Assembly (NCBI GenBank): GCA_033961575.1
Contig: CM066729.1
Location: forward strand, 35,312,501-35,376,500
Length of the DNA stretch: 64,000 nucleotides
DNA from: Aselliscus stoliczkanus
Lineage: Eukaryota > Chordata > Mammalia > Chiroptera > Hipposideridae
Direction of reading: 5' to 3'
Positions 46,942 through 57,083 of this stretch are shown piece by piece. The notes below the pieces were generated by a model. That model saw only the letters and a program-made list of their open reading frames with translations, ran no database searches and had not been told where the DNA came from. The position numbers and the translations under genes are program-made. Position 1 is the stretch's first letter. Each line of letters opens with the position of its first letter.

Positions 46942-47885
46942 AAATTCAATAATTTATGACTGGTGCTGTTATTTAAATTATTTAATTTGATTATTGTTAT
47001 TAATATTGTAAAGTTATTAGGTATATTAAATTATGTGCTTTATTCCCATTATGTTCATTTAAAACATAATAACATTAATGTAACATTAGATTCTCCTTCA
47101 CCAAGTCCTGCAATCTTCCCTGAATTTTCATGTTTAATCATTAAGGATACAGTATATGAGATCACAATGTATATTATTACTCCCAAATATGTTTATGCTG
47201 TGTTTTTTCTCATGGTTCACCACTTCTTTCTTGTATCTTCCTTTTCCTGTGTCATTAATTATAGTCTCCTCCCAAGAACCAAGAACCAAAAATGTTTTTA
47301 GTCTACAGAGCCATCTTCCCTATAGTGAGTGTATCCTTAGCACTCAAAAAACAACTTAATGTAAAACAAGGAAAAGACACCCACACCTACCACCCTAACA
47401 CTGACTTTTCACATTCTTTTCTGTTCTCTATCCCCACTTGCTGACACCTGAAATGTAAAATTTAAAACAAACAAACAAAAAACATAAATTATTTTCTATG
47501 CCAGCACATACATTTCCCAAACTTTCTATTATTTTTAAGATGTTCTTCTCAACATTCTTCTAATTTCTCAAGCTTATGCAGAATTTTCTCTTGCTGTTCT
47601 GACTTCTGTATTTTTTCTTAAGGAGCCATCCCACAGGGTCCTTAAAATTATGTGTTCAATATTAAACCAGCCACCTTGTCCTTTATAGCTGCTTCACTTT
47701 CTAATTTTTCCATCTCAGTGAATGGTACTATCAGTCACCCAGTCATTTACAGAAAACTTGGAGTCATTCATGACTTCTTACTCATGCTACCAGATCCCTT
47801 TAATCTGTCACCAAGTCCTTTGATCACTCTGTTTGCTTGGTTTTGTTCTATTTTTCTTGTCAAAAATGTTAATTGAGGTATAATA
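46942..47885. other. Unassigned sequence
   Basis: AT-rich. Open frames up to 112 codons (46963-47301) are composition-driven with no domain signature. Confidence 0.45.
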
Positions 47886-48015
47886 GACCAAGAGTGCCAA
47901 AAAAAATTTACACACATGCCTTGTATTCATCTTTTGTTATCAGTATAGATTATTACAAGTTTAACACAGTTTTTCCCTTTCTTAAAATGTGTAAACATTT
48001 TTTTGACACCCTTTG
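47886..48015 (+). mobile_element. Short mariner-type MITE, same ends as 7719-8304
   Basis: A 130-bp element with ends CCAAGAGTGCCAAAAAAAA and TTTTTTTGACACCCTTTG, matching the ends of the transposon at 7719-8304. It is flanked by TA on each side (47884-47885, 48016-48017). The internal 'ccttgtattcatcttttgttatcagtata' also matches that element (8208-8240), so it is an internal-deletion derivative. Confidence 0.75.
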
Positions 48016-49375
48016 TATATAAAACTTGCTGATATGTTGTTTGGGATTGCGTTGAATCTATAGAATAATTTAGGGAGATCAATATATTATCTTGCATGTT
48101 CCAATCCATAACCTTTTTATAATTATTTATTTGGTTAATTTTGATTCCTTTTATTTTTGTTGTTTTTCACATAAAGTTCATATACCTTATAGATAGACTT
48201 ATTCACAGGCACTTGATTCTTTTAATGATATTGAGCATGGTATGGTTTGAAATTTTATTTTCTATTTACTAAGTGATAATATAAAGAAATGTAGCCAATT
48301 TTGGCATATATACCTTGTGTTCAACAACTTTATAAAATTCACACATTCCATATTCTCAATCTGAGGCAAAAACTTTACATTTAATCATTAAGTATAACTT
48401 ATGTAGATTTTCTGTTGTTCAAACTGAACAGATTGAAGTCGTTCTCTTCCTATCTTGCTAAAAGCTATTATTATGAATATTTGTTGAATTATATCCAATT
48501 TTCTGTTGTTCAAACTGAACAGATTGAAGCCGTTCTTTTCCTAGTTTGCTAAAAGCTATTATTATGAATATTTGTTGAATTTTATCCAATGCTTTTTTTC
48601 TGTATAATTTAATTTTTGAATCCTAAACCATCTTTTGGCTTTTGTAATACACACCATTTATTCATAATATGTTATCATATTCCATATACCACAGGAATAG
48701 ATTCACTATTATTTTACACATTAATTGCTTTGGGTATATAATTATCTTTTATTGTAGTACTGCTGTATTATGGCTTCATGAGAGTTTATATATATTTTTT
48801 TTCTCTTCAAGATAATTTTCTCTGTATAGATTGGTGTTATATTTCCCTTAACTATTCCAATAAAGTCACTCTTATAATCAGTCAGTTTTCATTTTGTTTT
48901 TGTTTTTACTTTTTGTCAAAAAGTTTTTAAGAGCATATTCAATTGCTTAACTATTTTGGTACAGTTTTATTTTCTATTTCTTCTTATTTGTTGTATAAGT
49001 TTTCTCAAGACATTTGTTAATTTCTTCCATATGTTCAAAAATTTTGGCATAAAGGTGGTCATAACACTGTCTTATGTTTTTATTGTTGGTAAAATATGTA
49101 GCAGATTTCCTTTTTTTTTTCTGAAATGGTAATTTAATGTTCCATGTCCTGTTTATTTTTAGTCTTGCTACTTGTTTATCAATTTAATAAACCTGAAGAA
49201 ACCATTTGTGGGTGTTCACACTTTCTCTAAAATAATTTTTTTCTATATTGCCATTTTCTGCTTTCAAATTTGTAATTTAATTTTTCTCCTATTATTGATT
49301 GTAACTTGCTAATTATTTTTCTACCGTCTTATGATAAAAAATTAGGCTATTGATATTTTAGACTTTATTTTTTTC
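48016..49375 (-). mobile_element. Old L1 ORF2, reverse
   Basis: Minus-strand L1 ORF2 (reverse-transcriptase region). 'gggattgcgttgaatctatagaataatttagggag' and 'tcttgcatgttccaatccat' are characteristic reverse-complement phrases. Heavily mutated, with a 91-bp tandem duplication at 48411-48592. Confidence 0.65.
48411..48592. repeat. 91-bp tandem duplication
   Basis: Copies 48411-48501 and 48502-48592 begin TCTGTTGTTCAAACTGAACA and differ at about five positions. It lies in L1 ORF2 sequence and arose after that insertion. Confidence 0.95.
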
Positions 49376-49657
49376 TAATATTTTAGTTGTTGTTTTTTAG
49401 CTGAGCCATCTTGCCACCTGTTGGCAACTTAGCGGCTGCTCAGCTCAGGCCTGGAATTGAACTGGGGACCCTGTTGCTCAGAGCTCACATCTGGGACCCG
49501 AACCGGAGCTGCCGGCCTCCCAAGCCAGTGCTCAACCACCGCGCCACTCGGCCAGCCTGATGTAATGTTTTGTTTTTGTTTTTACTTTTTTTTTTATTTA
49601 GAGCTCACACTCTTGAGTGAGCTCTTAACCAACTGAGTTACTCGTAATATTTTAGTT
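49376..49657 (-). mobile_element. Composite (two-head) tRNA SINE, reverse, perfect 13-bp TSD
   Basis: TAATATTTTAGTT is exact at 49376-49388 and 49645-49657. Between them are two SINE units in the same orientation. 49398-49557 carries a complete head (CACTCGGCCAGCC at right) fused to a body with 'gagccatcttgccacctgttggcaac'. 49590-49644 carries a second head of the variant type ('gagctcttaaccaactgagttactcg'). An A-rich linker separates them (T-rich on the plus strand). Confidence 0.85.
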
Positions 49658-50044
49658 TAATATTAGGGTTTTCTTCTCTGGCTGAACATTATAGCTGATA
49701 GCTGCTTCTCTAAATTTGGGTATATTTCCATTTTTATAATTTATTTCAAAATATTTTTCTAATGTTTTCTATGACTTTTTCTTAACCCATGGTTTATTTA
49801 GAAAAGTAGTGCTTAATTTATTGGCAGTTGCAAATTTTCTAGTTATCAGATAGCAGTAAAATTGGGTCTTAATTCAAAACCAACCCATTTGTTGATACCA
49901 TATTCTTTTTAAATAAACAAAAATTATCTAAATTATTATTAAATGTAAAGACTATGCTTTTATTCTTCTGAAGTTATTTTAATTTGAAAACATTTTGTGG
50001 GTACAATATGACCAGATACAACTGCCTTTTTTTTTTTAAAGATT
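49658..50044 (-). mobile_element. Old L1 ORF2 continuation, reverse
   Basis: Continues the reverse ORF2 sequence broken by the composite SINE ('gctgataatcctttatggttctggctgaac'-like phrases in decayed form). Assignment is by continuity and composition. Confidence 0.4.
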
Positions 50045-50388
50045 ATTTGTTGAAGTAAAATACACATAACATGAAAACCATTTTAAAGTGAACAATTTGG
50101 TGGCATTTAGTAAATTCAGTGTTATGCAACCACACCTTTATCTATTACCATCACTCACAGAGCAAAATCTCTTATCCATTAAGTAGTTTCTCCCATGCCT
50201 CTCTCTTGCCAAGTCTTGGTAATCAATAATCAGTGTTCTGTCTCTATAGATTTATGTATTGAGTATAACTAGTACAAATGGAATCATGCACTGTTCAATT
50301 ATTTGTGCCTGGCTTCTATCACTTAACATAATGTTTTGAAGTTTCATCCATGTTGTGACATGTGGAGTACTTTCTGTTAAAAATAATT
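50045..50388 (-). mobile_element. L1 3'UTR, reverse, old subfamily
   Basis: 'ttgaagtaaaatacacataacatgaaaaccattttaaagtgaaca' through 'tcacttaacataatgttttgaagtttcatccatgttgtgacatg' is a classic reverse L1ME/L1MD-type 3' end. It resumes at 51592 after an insertion. Confidence 0.8.
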
Positions 50389-51485
50389 AAAGAAGACTCT
50401 TTAGGTGAAACAAACAAACCTTTTTGTACTCTTCATGAAGTGGATAGTATCCTTTTGGAAAGCTGCATAATGGGGCAGACAGCAAGAATATTTTATTGGA
50501 TAAAAGATAAAGGGTAAGGAAGAGACAAATAGAAAATATCTGATTGCTGAAGCCATATAGTCAACCTTGTTTTGGATGAGAAAGCCTGGGCTGACTTAGT
50601 GTTTGGGGATTGGATGATTTATATACTGCCTTTGTGGTCATGAGAACATTTACAGGGACAGGAAAGCTATCTAAGTTTCAGTTTGGTGACATAGTACCCT
50701 GAGCTATAGTGGCCCTTCTTAGTATTAAAAACTTATTTCACCATTTCCAACACCAAAAATCAATATTCCAATTCTCTGACACCAAAGAGCATGTCCAACA
50801 ATATAATTCAATTCTGACACTATCTACATGACTTTAACATCAGATCCCATGGTTAAGAACTCAGTTGCAAAAGACTACACCAACATCAGATATTAGTTGT
50901 AAATATTGGGCTACTCATACTTCTGACCAACCAGTTATAAATAAGGGGTTCGCACAACCCCTCCTCAGGTTAGTAATTTGCCAAGAGGGCTCACAAATCT
51001 CAGGAACCACTTTACTTATGTTTACCATTTTATTATAAAGGATCCAACTCAGAAACAGCCAAATAAAAAAGATGCATAGGGCAAGGAATAAGGGGAGGGG
51101 GTTGTGACACAGAGCATCCATGCCTTATCAGGGTGCGATACCCTCCCAGCACCTCAAGGTATTAATCAACCCAGAAGCTCTCCAAATCTTTTTATTGAAG
51201 TTTTTAATCCAGCTCAATTTCCATCCTCACTTCCCTTCTCTGTGGGTGGATGGAAGGGACTGAAAGTTACCATATTATAATCTCTTGAACTTTTGGTGAC
51301 CAGCCCCATCCTGAGGCTATTTAGGGGTCCTACCCTAAGTCATTAGTATCTACCCACTTGTGATTAAAAGGGAATCCTTATGAATAACAAAAGACACTCT
51401 CATCACTTAGGAACTTGCAAGCATTTTAGCTTTATGTTAGAAACCTGGGACAAAGACCAAATGTCTCTTATTGTACAACATCATG
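50389..51485. mobile_element. Unclassified insertion, LTR-like
   Basis: About 1.1 kb splitting an old L1. It includes 'gaccagccccatcctgaggctatttaggggtcctaccc' and 'aacaaaagacactctcatcacttaggaacttg', which look like an ERVL/ERV1-type LTR, but I cannot assign a family or find paired ends. The minus-strand frame at 51121-50915 (68 codons) has a hydrophobic segment ('FLALCIFFIWLFLSWIL'), as seen at the end of retroviral env genes. That is only suggestive. Confidence 0.35.
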
Positions 51486-51487
51486 TA

Positions 51488-51585
51488 TCAGAATGTGATA
51501 TATAGATGATGTATTACAGAAATGTACACTTGAAACATAATTTTACTAACCATTGCCACCCCAATAAATTTAATTGACAAATTAA
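51488..51585 (+). mobile_element. L1 3'-terminal fragment (empty-site reference)
   Basis: 'gtgatatatagatgatgtattacag' through CCCCAATAAATTTAATTG plus A-tail. It is the same L1 3' end as 7700-8400 but without the transposon, so it shows the uninterrupted target ATATATAGATGATG. Confidence 0.8.
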
Positions 51586-51591
51586 AAAAAA

Positions 51592-51900
51592 TAATAATTT
51601 TATTGCTCCATATAAATGAACAATATTCCTTTTAAGGAGGAATAATATTTCATTGTATATACCACACCATGTGTATCTATAGCTCAAAGTATTTATCCAT
51701 ATATCTTTTGGTGGACATCAGACTGTTTCGACATTTTCACTACTGTGAATAGTGCTATAAATATCCCTATGTATTTGTTTGACTACCTCCTTTCAATTTT
51801 TTGGAAAATATACCTGGGGCAGAAATTGCAATATCAAGTGTTAATTCTGTTTAAATTGTGAGGAAGAACCAAACTGTTTTCTGAAGCTACTAAGCTTTTT
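51592..51900 (-). mobile_element. L1 3'UTR / ORF2 end, reverse (continuation)
   Basis: 'aataatatttcattgtatatacc', 'tttatccatatatcttttggtggacatc' and 'gtgaatagtgctataaatatccc' continue the old reverse L1 from 50045-50388. Confidence 0.75.
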
Positions 51901-51999
51901 TGTTACCATAAGCAAAAAGAATATGGCTGTGGGGAGAGAGGGGGAGGAAGGGAAGGACGAGGTAAGGGAAAACAAAGGAGGGAGAAGATGAGAGAGTAT

Positions 52000-52151
52000 C
52001 CTTAAAAAATAATGCTTTTTGTGTTTTGTTTTGTATTTTTTGTTTTGTTTTTAAGGGCAGTGTCACTGGCCCTCATATGTGGGACCTGAACCGGGATCCC
52101 TGGCTTCCCAAGCCAGTGCTTAACCACTGCGCCACTCTGCCAGCCCCTAAA
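52000..52151 (-). mobile_element. tRNA-derived SINE, short form, reverse
   Basis: T-rich tail with (TTTTG) units, AAGGGCAGTGTCACTGGCCC, and a head ending CACTCTGCCAGCCCC at 52146. The flanks TTAAAAAATAAT and CTAAAGAATAAT look like an imperfect TSD. Confidence 0.88.

Positions 52152-52192
<41 letters not shown>
52152..52192. repeat. (AAT)n microsatellite
   Basis: About 13 AAT units directly after the SINE head, probably expanded from the AATAAT of the target duplication. Confidence 0.95.
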
Positions 52193-52196
<4 letters not shown>

Positions 52197-52199
52197 GAA

Positions 52200-52650
52200 T
52201 GCATCTTTCAAGCCAGTTAGAACTAGATTTCAGTGGCCCAGACCAGATCCAGGGCACCATCCTGCGCCTCAAGGTGAACTTTAGCTAATAATAATGGATT
52301 ATAATATTAGCATTGCAGTTAGGGAAAATCTCTACCTCTTGTGTCACCATGACAGTTTGTCTGAGCCAAGTAAGGACAAAAATCCCCCTCCTGACAGGAA
52401 GGAGTGGTCACTGAAGACCCGCCTAGCAATGCCTGTAATGCTAACAATAAGTCTTGAATATTTGAACCTTCATTTTAGTGAAATAAATTCCTAAGTCTCA
52501 TTGTTCTTTGGAGCAGCTGCTCTTCTCCAGGCCTGCCTTTTTTCACCCTCTTGAGAGTCTACGATCCTTTTAATAAATCTGCTGCATGCTTGGCTCATTT
52601 GGCACATCTTTGAATTCTTTCCTGTGGAGTACACCAAAAACCTACTTTTG
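52200..52650 (+). mobile_element. Probable ERV1-type solo LTR
   Basis: The 3' half has a gammaretrovirus-like R/U5 order: GGAGCAGCTGCTCTTCTCC, then CTTTTAATAAATCTGCTGC (signal AATAAA) and 'cttggctcatttggcacatctttgaattctttcctgtg'. No internal region follows and no second LTR is seen. Start and end are approximate. Confidence 0.5.
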
Positions 52651-52769
52651 GGGCATTAATTTTATATTCCCTTTTGCAATATATGAGGGTTTGTATTTCT
52701 CTACATCCTCACCAACACTTGTATTTTCTCTTTATATATTTTCTTTCTTTTTGTCTTTTTTACTGCTGT

Positions 52770-53224
52770 AGTTAGTCCTTGTTGCATATCCAACTACCTC
52801 AAAACTTAGTAGCTTAAAACAACTATATTTCATGACTCTGTGGATTGCTACCACAAGTCCTCTTATGGTTTCAACTGGAGTCACTAGTGTCACTGCATTG
52901 AATAGGGGACAGTTTTGTGCTGGAACTGTGTCTCAGCAGCTTTTGAAAGCTGATGGTTGTGGGAATTCTGTGAACCTGGTGGCATCACATTGATTGCTTG
53001 AAATTGACCGTGGTGGTTGTCTTTATATAGAAAGTGCCAAATGCTACAGGTAAGGCTATCTCTTTCCCCTAGAGTTGGTTGTTAAACAGTTACCAGCATG
53101 TTACCCATTTGCAGAGTTGGCTGATTGGAAGGTTCAGTATGGTTTCACTCAGTGTTGGACAGTTGGTACTGGCTATTGGCTGAAGAAACTTGGCTTCAGA
53201 TTACATGGCTTCTCATGCTCCAGA
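52770..53224. mobile_element. Possible MaLR-type LTR remnant, reverse
   Basis: The opening 'ctacctcaaaacttagtagcttaaaacaactatatttcatgactctgtgg' resembles the reverse start of MLT1-like LTRs. The later part is too diverged to confirm. Confidence 0.4.
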
Positions 53225-53553
53225 GACTAAACCAGGGATCGGCAAACTGCAGTTCACAAGCCACATGAGGCTCTTTGGGTACGTTCCACCTCAAAAGTTT
53301 GCCGACCGCTGTCCCTCAAAATGATTTAAAAATTATTTGAGGGCCATAAATATATTTTTACATAATCACCATTATGCGAATAATATCCTTTAAAAATTTT
53401 ATAAGTGAAACTATGATAATTTTATTTTCGTTTTCAATTTTACTTCAGAGCCACATGTATGTACCCAAAGAGCTGCATGTGGCTTGTGAGCCGCAGTTTT
53501 CTGACCCCTGACGGCTCTTCCGTCTCAAAAGTTTGCTGACCCCGGGGCTAACC
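53225..53553. mobile_element. hAT-like foldback element
   Basis: The element (53233-53545) has ends CAGGGATCGGCAAACTGC and GTTTGCTGACCCCGG. It folds on itself: 'ggcaaactgcagttcacaagccacatgaggctctttgggtac' near the start is the near-complement of 'gtacccaaagagctgcatgtggcttgtgagccgcagttttctgac' near the end. The flanking 8-mers GACTAAAC and GGCTAACC agree at 6 of 8, as expected for a diverged hAT target duplication. No transposase. Confidence 0.7.
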
Positions 53554-54119
53554 TGACTTTCATATCTGGGAGTTTCAGTGTAACACTCCAAGGGAACAGA
53601 AGCAGAGTCACATTCTGCCTTAAGAAGTCACTTAATGTCACTTCCAGCACATTCCATTGATGATTTTAGGTAGCCTCTCTAGTGCTCAGCTTCCCTTACC
53701 TATAAAATTAATGCAGCCTGCTAATAGCTTTTACAATCAGAATGAAGTCATAAAATCCATATGAAACACTCATGAAAGTAACTAATATATTAAAAATACT
53801 CAATAAATATCAGTTATTAGTATTACTATATATTTTATACCCTTAAACTTTTTCATATCAGTTATCTCTTTACCCTCACTTTCACTCACTTATTGAAAAA
53901 GGCCTTATTTATTTGCCAGATTCCCACATTTAGACTATAAATCTCTAGGAACTTTAACACTTCTGTTTTCCTTTTATACTTTTTATCATAAACATTTAGC
54001 ATTGAGTCTAGAATAGGATAACGAACTAATAACTGTTTGTTAAATTCATCTTTCTTCTAATAGCAAATAGAATGCTTAACCAATTAAGTATTAAATTTTG
54101 AATTGAAGTAAATACATTC
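53554..54119. other. Unassigned sequence
   Basis: No recognisable gene or repeat. Confidence 0.45.
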
Positions 54120-54550
54120 ATACACTGCTTACCAACTTCTCTGTCAATGACACACTATATATATGACAATGATCCAGGAAGATTATTATAATGGAGCTGC
54201 AAAATTCTTATCACCTAGTAACATTGTATCCACTTAACATCATAGCACAATGCATTATGCATGTGTTTGCAGTGATGCTGGTGTAAACAAACCTACTGGG
54301 CTGACAGCCATATAGAAGTATAGTGCATACAATTTTATACAGTACATAATATTTGATAATGATAATAAACAATTGTTTCTAGTTTATGTATTTACTATAC
54401 CATACTTTTTCTATTTATAAAAAAAAAGTTTGCTGTAAAACCATATGTCCTGTTATGCCAGCAGCAGCTTCACACATCTCATGTTTACCACGTCTTTGGA
54501 TTGCATCATCTTTCTTGTGCTTAATTTAAGTTTTTGTTGTTTTGTTCATC

Positions 54551-54814
54551 ATGGCCCCTAAGTGTACAAAACCTACTGCAAATGATGTCAGTAAAAAGCC
54601 CTATCCAGTGATTGACCTAGAACCAAAATTAAAAGTGATTAAGAACTACAACGGTGGAAAATCAGTGAGTTGCAAGTCAGGCTCTAAAAAGTTTGAAAAC
54701 ATCAACCCCAACACTGAAAGGTTTTCATTAATAGAAAAGAATGTACCTGGTACATTATCTACTTCCAAGAAAATCTATGATAAAAAAATAAACAAACCAA
54801 ACAAACCACCATAG
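54551..54814 (+). pseudogene. Tigger transposase N-terminal fragment
   Basis: Reads MAPKCTKPT..., then a 'VIDLEPKLKVIKNYNGGKSV' segment. This is the CENP-B/Tigger-type N-terminal helix-turn-helix that binds the transposon ends. After about residue 50 it diverges into unrelated sequence, and the DDE domain is absent. The frame also opens upstream at 54542. Inactive. Confidence 0.72.
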
Positions 54815-55443
54815 ACATATTTCTGAGAAGAGTGACACCTTCTCTGAAAAGAGCCTCTGGCAGGTCCTTCAGGGGGTATTCCCGAAAAAGGCATTGTTAC
54901 CAAGGGAGATGACAGCTCCATGCCTCTGATTGTCCCTGGAGACCTTCCAGTGGGATAAGATGGAAAGTGAGATAGGTGGAATAAAAGTGATACTGACAAT
55001 CCTGACCCAGTGTAGACCTAGGCTAATATGTATGTTTGTGCCTAAGTTTTCAATAAAATGGCTTAAAAAGTAAACAAAAAAAAAACAATAAAAATAGAAA
55101 AAAGCTCCTAAAATAAGAATATAAAGGAAGAAAATATTTTTGTATAGCTATACAACATGTTTGTGTTTTAAGCTAAGTGTTATTACAAAAGAGTTGAAAA
55201 GCTAAACAAATTTAAAAATTTATAAAGTAAAAGACTTACAGTAAGCTAAGGTTTTTATTGGAAAAGAAAATCATTTTCATAAATTTACTGTAGCCAAAGT
55301 GTACAGTATTTATACAGTCTACTGTAGTGTCCAGTAATGTCCTAGGTCTTCACATTCACTTCCCACTCACTCACTGACTCACCCAGAGCAACTTCTTGTC
55401 CTGCAGGCTCTATTCATGGTAAGTGTCTTATACAGGCATTCCA

Positions 55444-55578
55444 CTTATTTATCTTTTTTTTTTTTTTTTTTTGAGGACAGTGTCACTGGCCCTCATATGT
55501 GGGACCCAAACCAGGGCCACTGGCTTCCCAAACCTGCACTTAACCACCGCACCACTCAGCCGGCCCTTATTTATCTTT
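55444..55578 (-). mobile_element. tRNA-derived SINE, short form, reverse, perfect 13-bp TSD
   Basis: CTTATTTATCTTT is exact at 55444-55456 and 55566-55578. The body lies between, T-tail at left and CACTCAGCCGGCCC at right. It is inserted in the Tigger remnant. Confidence 0.93.
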
Positions 55579-55876
55579 ATATCACATTTTTACTGTAACT
55601 TTTCTATGTTTAGACATGTTTAGATACATGCATACTTACCATTGTATTGCAATTGCCTACAATATTCAGTACAGCAACAGCTGTACAGACTGGTTAGCCT
55701 TGGAGCAATAGGCCACACCATACAGCCTAGGTGTGTAGTGGACTGTATCACCTAGGTTTGTGTAAATGCACTCTATGATGTTCATACAAGAGAGAAATTG
55801 CCTAAAGGCTCATTTCTCAGATCATATCCTTGTCATTAAGTGGCTCATGACTGTAACCGCATTATGAAATAAATTA

Positions 55877-56030
55877 CAGTACAACCTTGGGTTGCGAGTA
55901 ACGTGGTTTGCAAGTGTTCTGCAAGATGAGCAAACATTTCTAATACATTTTAACGTGGTAAATGAACAATGTCTTGCAATACGAGTAGTTTGCTTGGTTT
56001 GAACTATGCTTGCAAACCAAGGTATTACTG
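55877..56030. mobile_element. Short mariner-type MITE (154 bp)
   Basis: The inverted ends CAGTACAACCTTGGGTTGC and (complement) CAGTAATACCTTGGTTTGC are flanked by TA at 55875-55876 and 56031-56032. The interior has repeated 'gtttgcaagtgttctgcaagatgagc' / 'cttgcaatacgagtagtttgc' motifs that would fold into a hairpin. No coding sequence. Confidence 0.75.
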
Positions 56031-56561
56031 TAAATATCTTGAGTGATAAATCTACAGTATTGATAACTTAAGAAATTATAACCAGTGTACAAGGGTCGAA
56101 ATGTGAGAAGCACTCCTGCATAGTAGTTCAGTACAAAGACTCTTGATATAGGTTGTCAGCAATCAAATCCCAGCTCAATGATTTTTGCTGTCTTTGGTAA
56201 AATTATTTAGCCTTCCTGTGTTTTAGTTTCCTCCTCTGCAAAAAGGTAACAAAATCTCTTATCTTCGAGCATTATTATAAGCATGTAATAATATCTGTAT
56301 ATAATGGAAGACAAATTGTCATATATGAGTTCCATTTAAATTTCTTCTACTACTATTGTTACTATATTTTCTGATACTTTGTCTTTAGAAATATGTTTGT
56401 ACTTAAAAAAAAACATGGATATTACAGATTTAAGTCAATTCGTGGTTTCATGCCATGCTTTAGGAAAGATTAGTGTTGTAATGCAATTGTAAAGTTTTTC
56501 TTTTTAGAAATATGAAAAGCTGTTTAAACTTGCCATAATACATTTTAATGACATTTTCACT

Positions 56562-56786
56562 TTAATCCTCTGCCGGGCGCATCTGATCTCACAGAGTCAT
56601 TACACATAAATTTTCAAATATCTAACAGTTAACCTTAGTATTGTGACTCATTGCTTCCGTATCTTCCCCCCTATTGTAACCTATGGACAGTTGTGCTTGT
56701 GACTGAGTACAGTATAGACGTATTTCATAGCGGCATCTTTGTGTGCAATGAATCTGTGAGATAAATTGCACCTGATGGAGGGTTAA
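56562..56786. mobile_element. piggyBac-like MITE with TTAA target sites
   Basis: A 217-bp element (56566-56782) bounded by TTAA on each side (56562-56565, 56783-56786). Its ends are imperfect inverted repeats over about 49 bases including the TTAA (37 of 49 matching by hand), sharing the cores CCTC, GG(C/T)GCA and ATCTCACAGA. TTAA target duplication is diagnostic for piggyBac. No transposase frame. Confidence 0.72.
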
Positions 56787-56941
56787 ATATAGAATAGATA
56801 CCTGTATCTATAATGTAGTTTTCCTCTTTACTATTACCTAGAAAATATTAACATATATGTTTTTGCCTTGTGTAAACATGAAAGGAAGACGGATGAAGCC
56901 ATCTTACTTCCAGACCCTTTTTATTTGTTGAGTGTTCTTTT

Positions 56942-57083
56942 AAGAACTATTTTAGAGGCCAGCTGAGTGGCCCGGTGGTTAAGCACTGGCTTGGGAAGCC
57001 AGCGGCCCCGGTTCGGGTCCCACATATGAGGGCCAGTGGCACTGCTCTAAAACAAAAAAACAAACAAAAAAAAGAACTATTTT
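56942..57083 (+). mobile_element. tRNA-derived SINE, short form, perfect 12-bp TSD
   Basis: AAGAACTATTTT at 56942-56953 and 57072-57083. The body is nearly consensus: GAGGCCAGCTGAGTGGCCCG, B box CCGGTTCGGGTCC, end CACTGCTCT and an A/CAAA tail. Confidence 0.94.

Larger units (their letters stand above)
54120..55860 (+). mobile_element. Tigger-type (pogo) DNA transposon remnant
   Basis: Recognisable Tigger/MER2-like sequence on both sides: 'aagattattataatggagctgcaaaattcttatcacctagtaac' at the left, and 'gcaataggccacaccatacagcctaggtgtgtagt' to 'cattaagtggctcatgactgta' at the right, which is the terminal inverted end next to TA. The middle holds a fragment of the transposase start. It is split by a SINE at 55444-55578. 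The left terminus is too degraded to place exactly. Confidence 0.8.

Noticed and set aside
54542..54814. Possible host gene with a CENP-B-like N-terminus
   Set aside because: It lies within recognisable Tigger transposon sequence and is truncated, so it is a transposase remnant.
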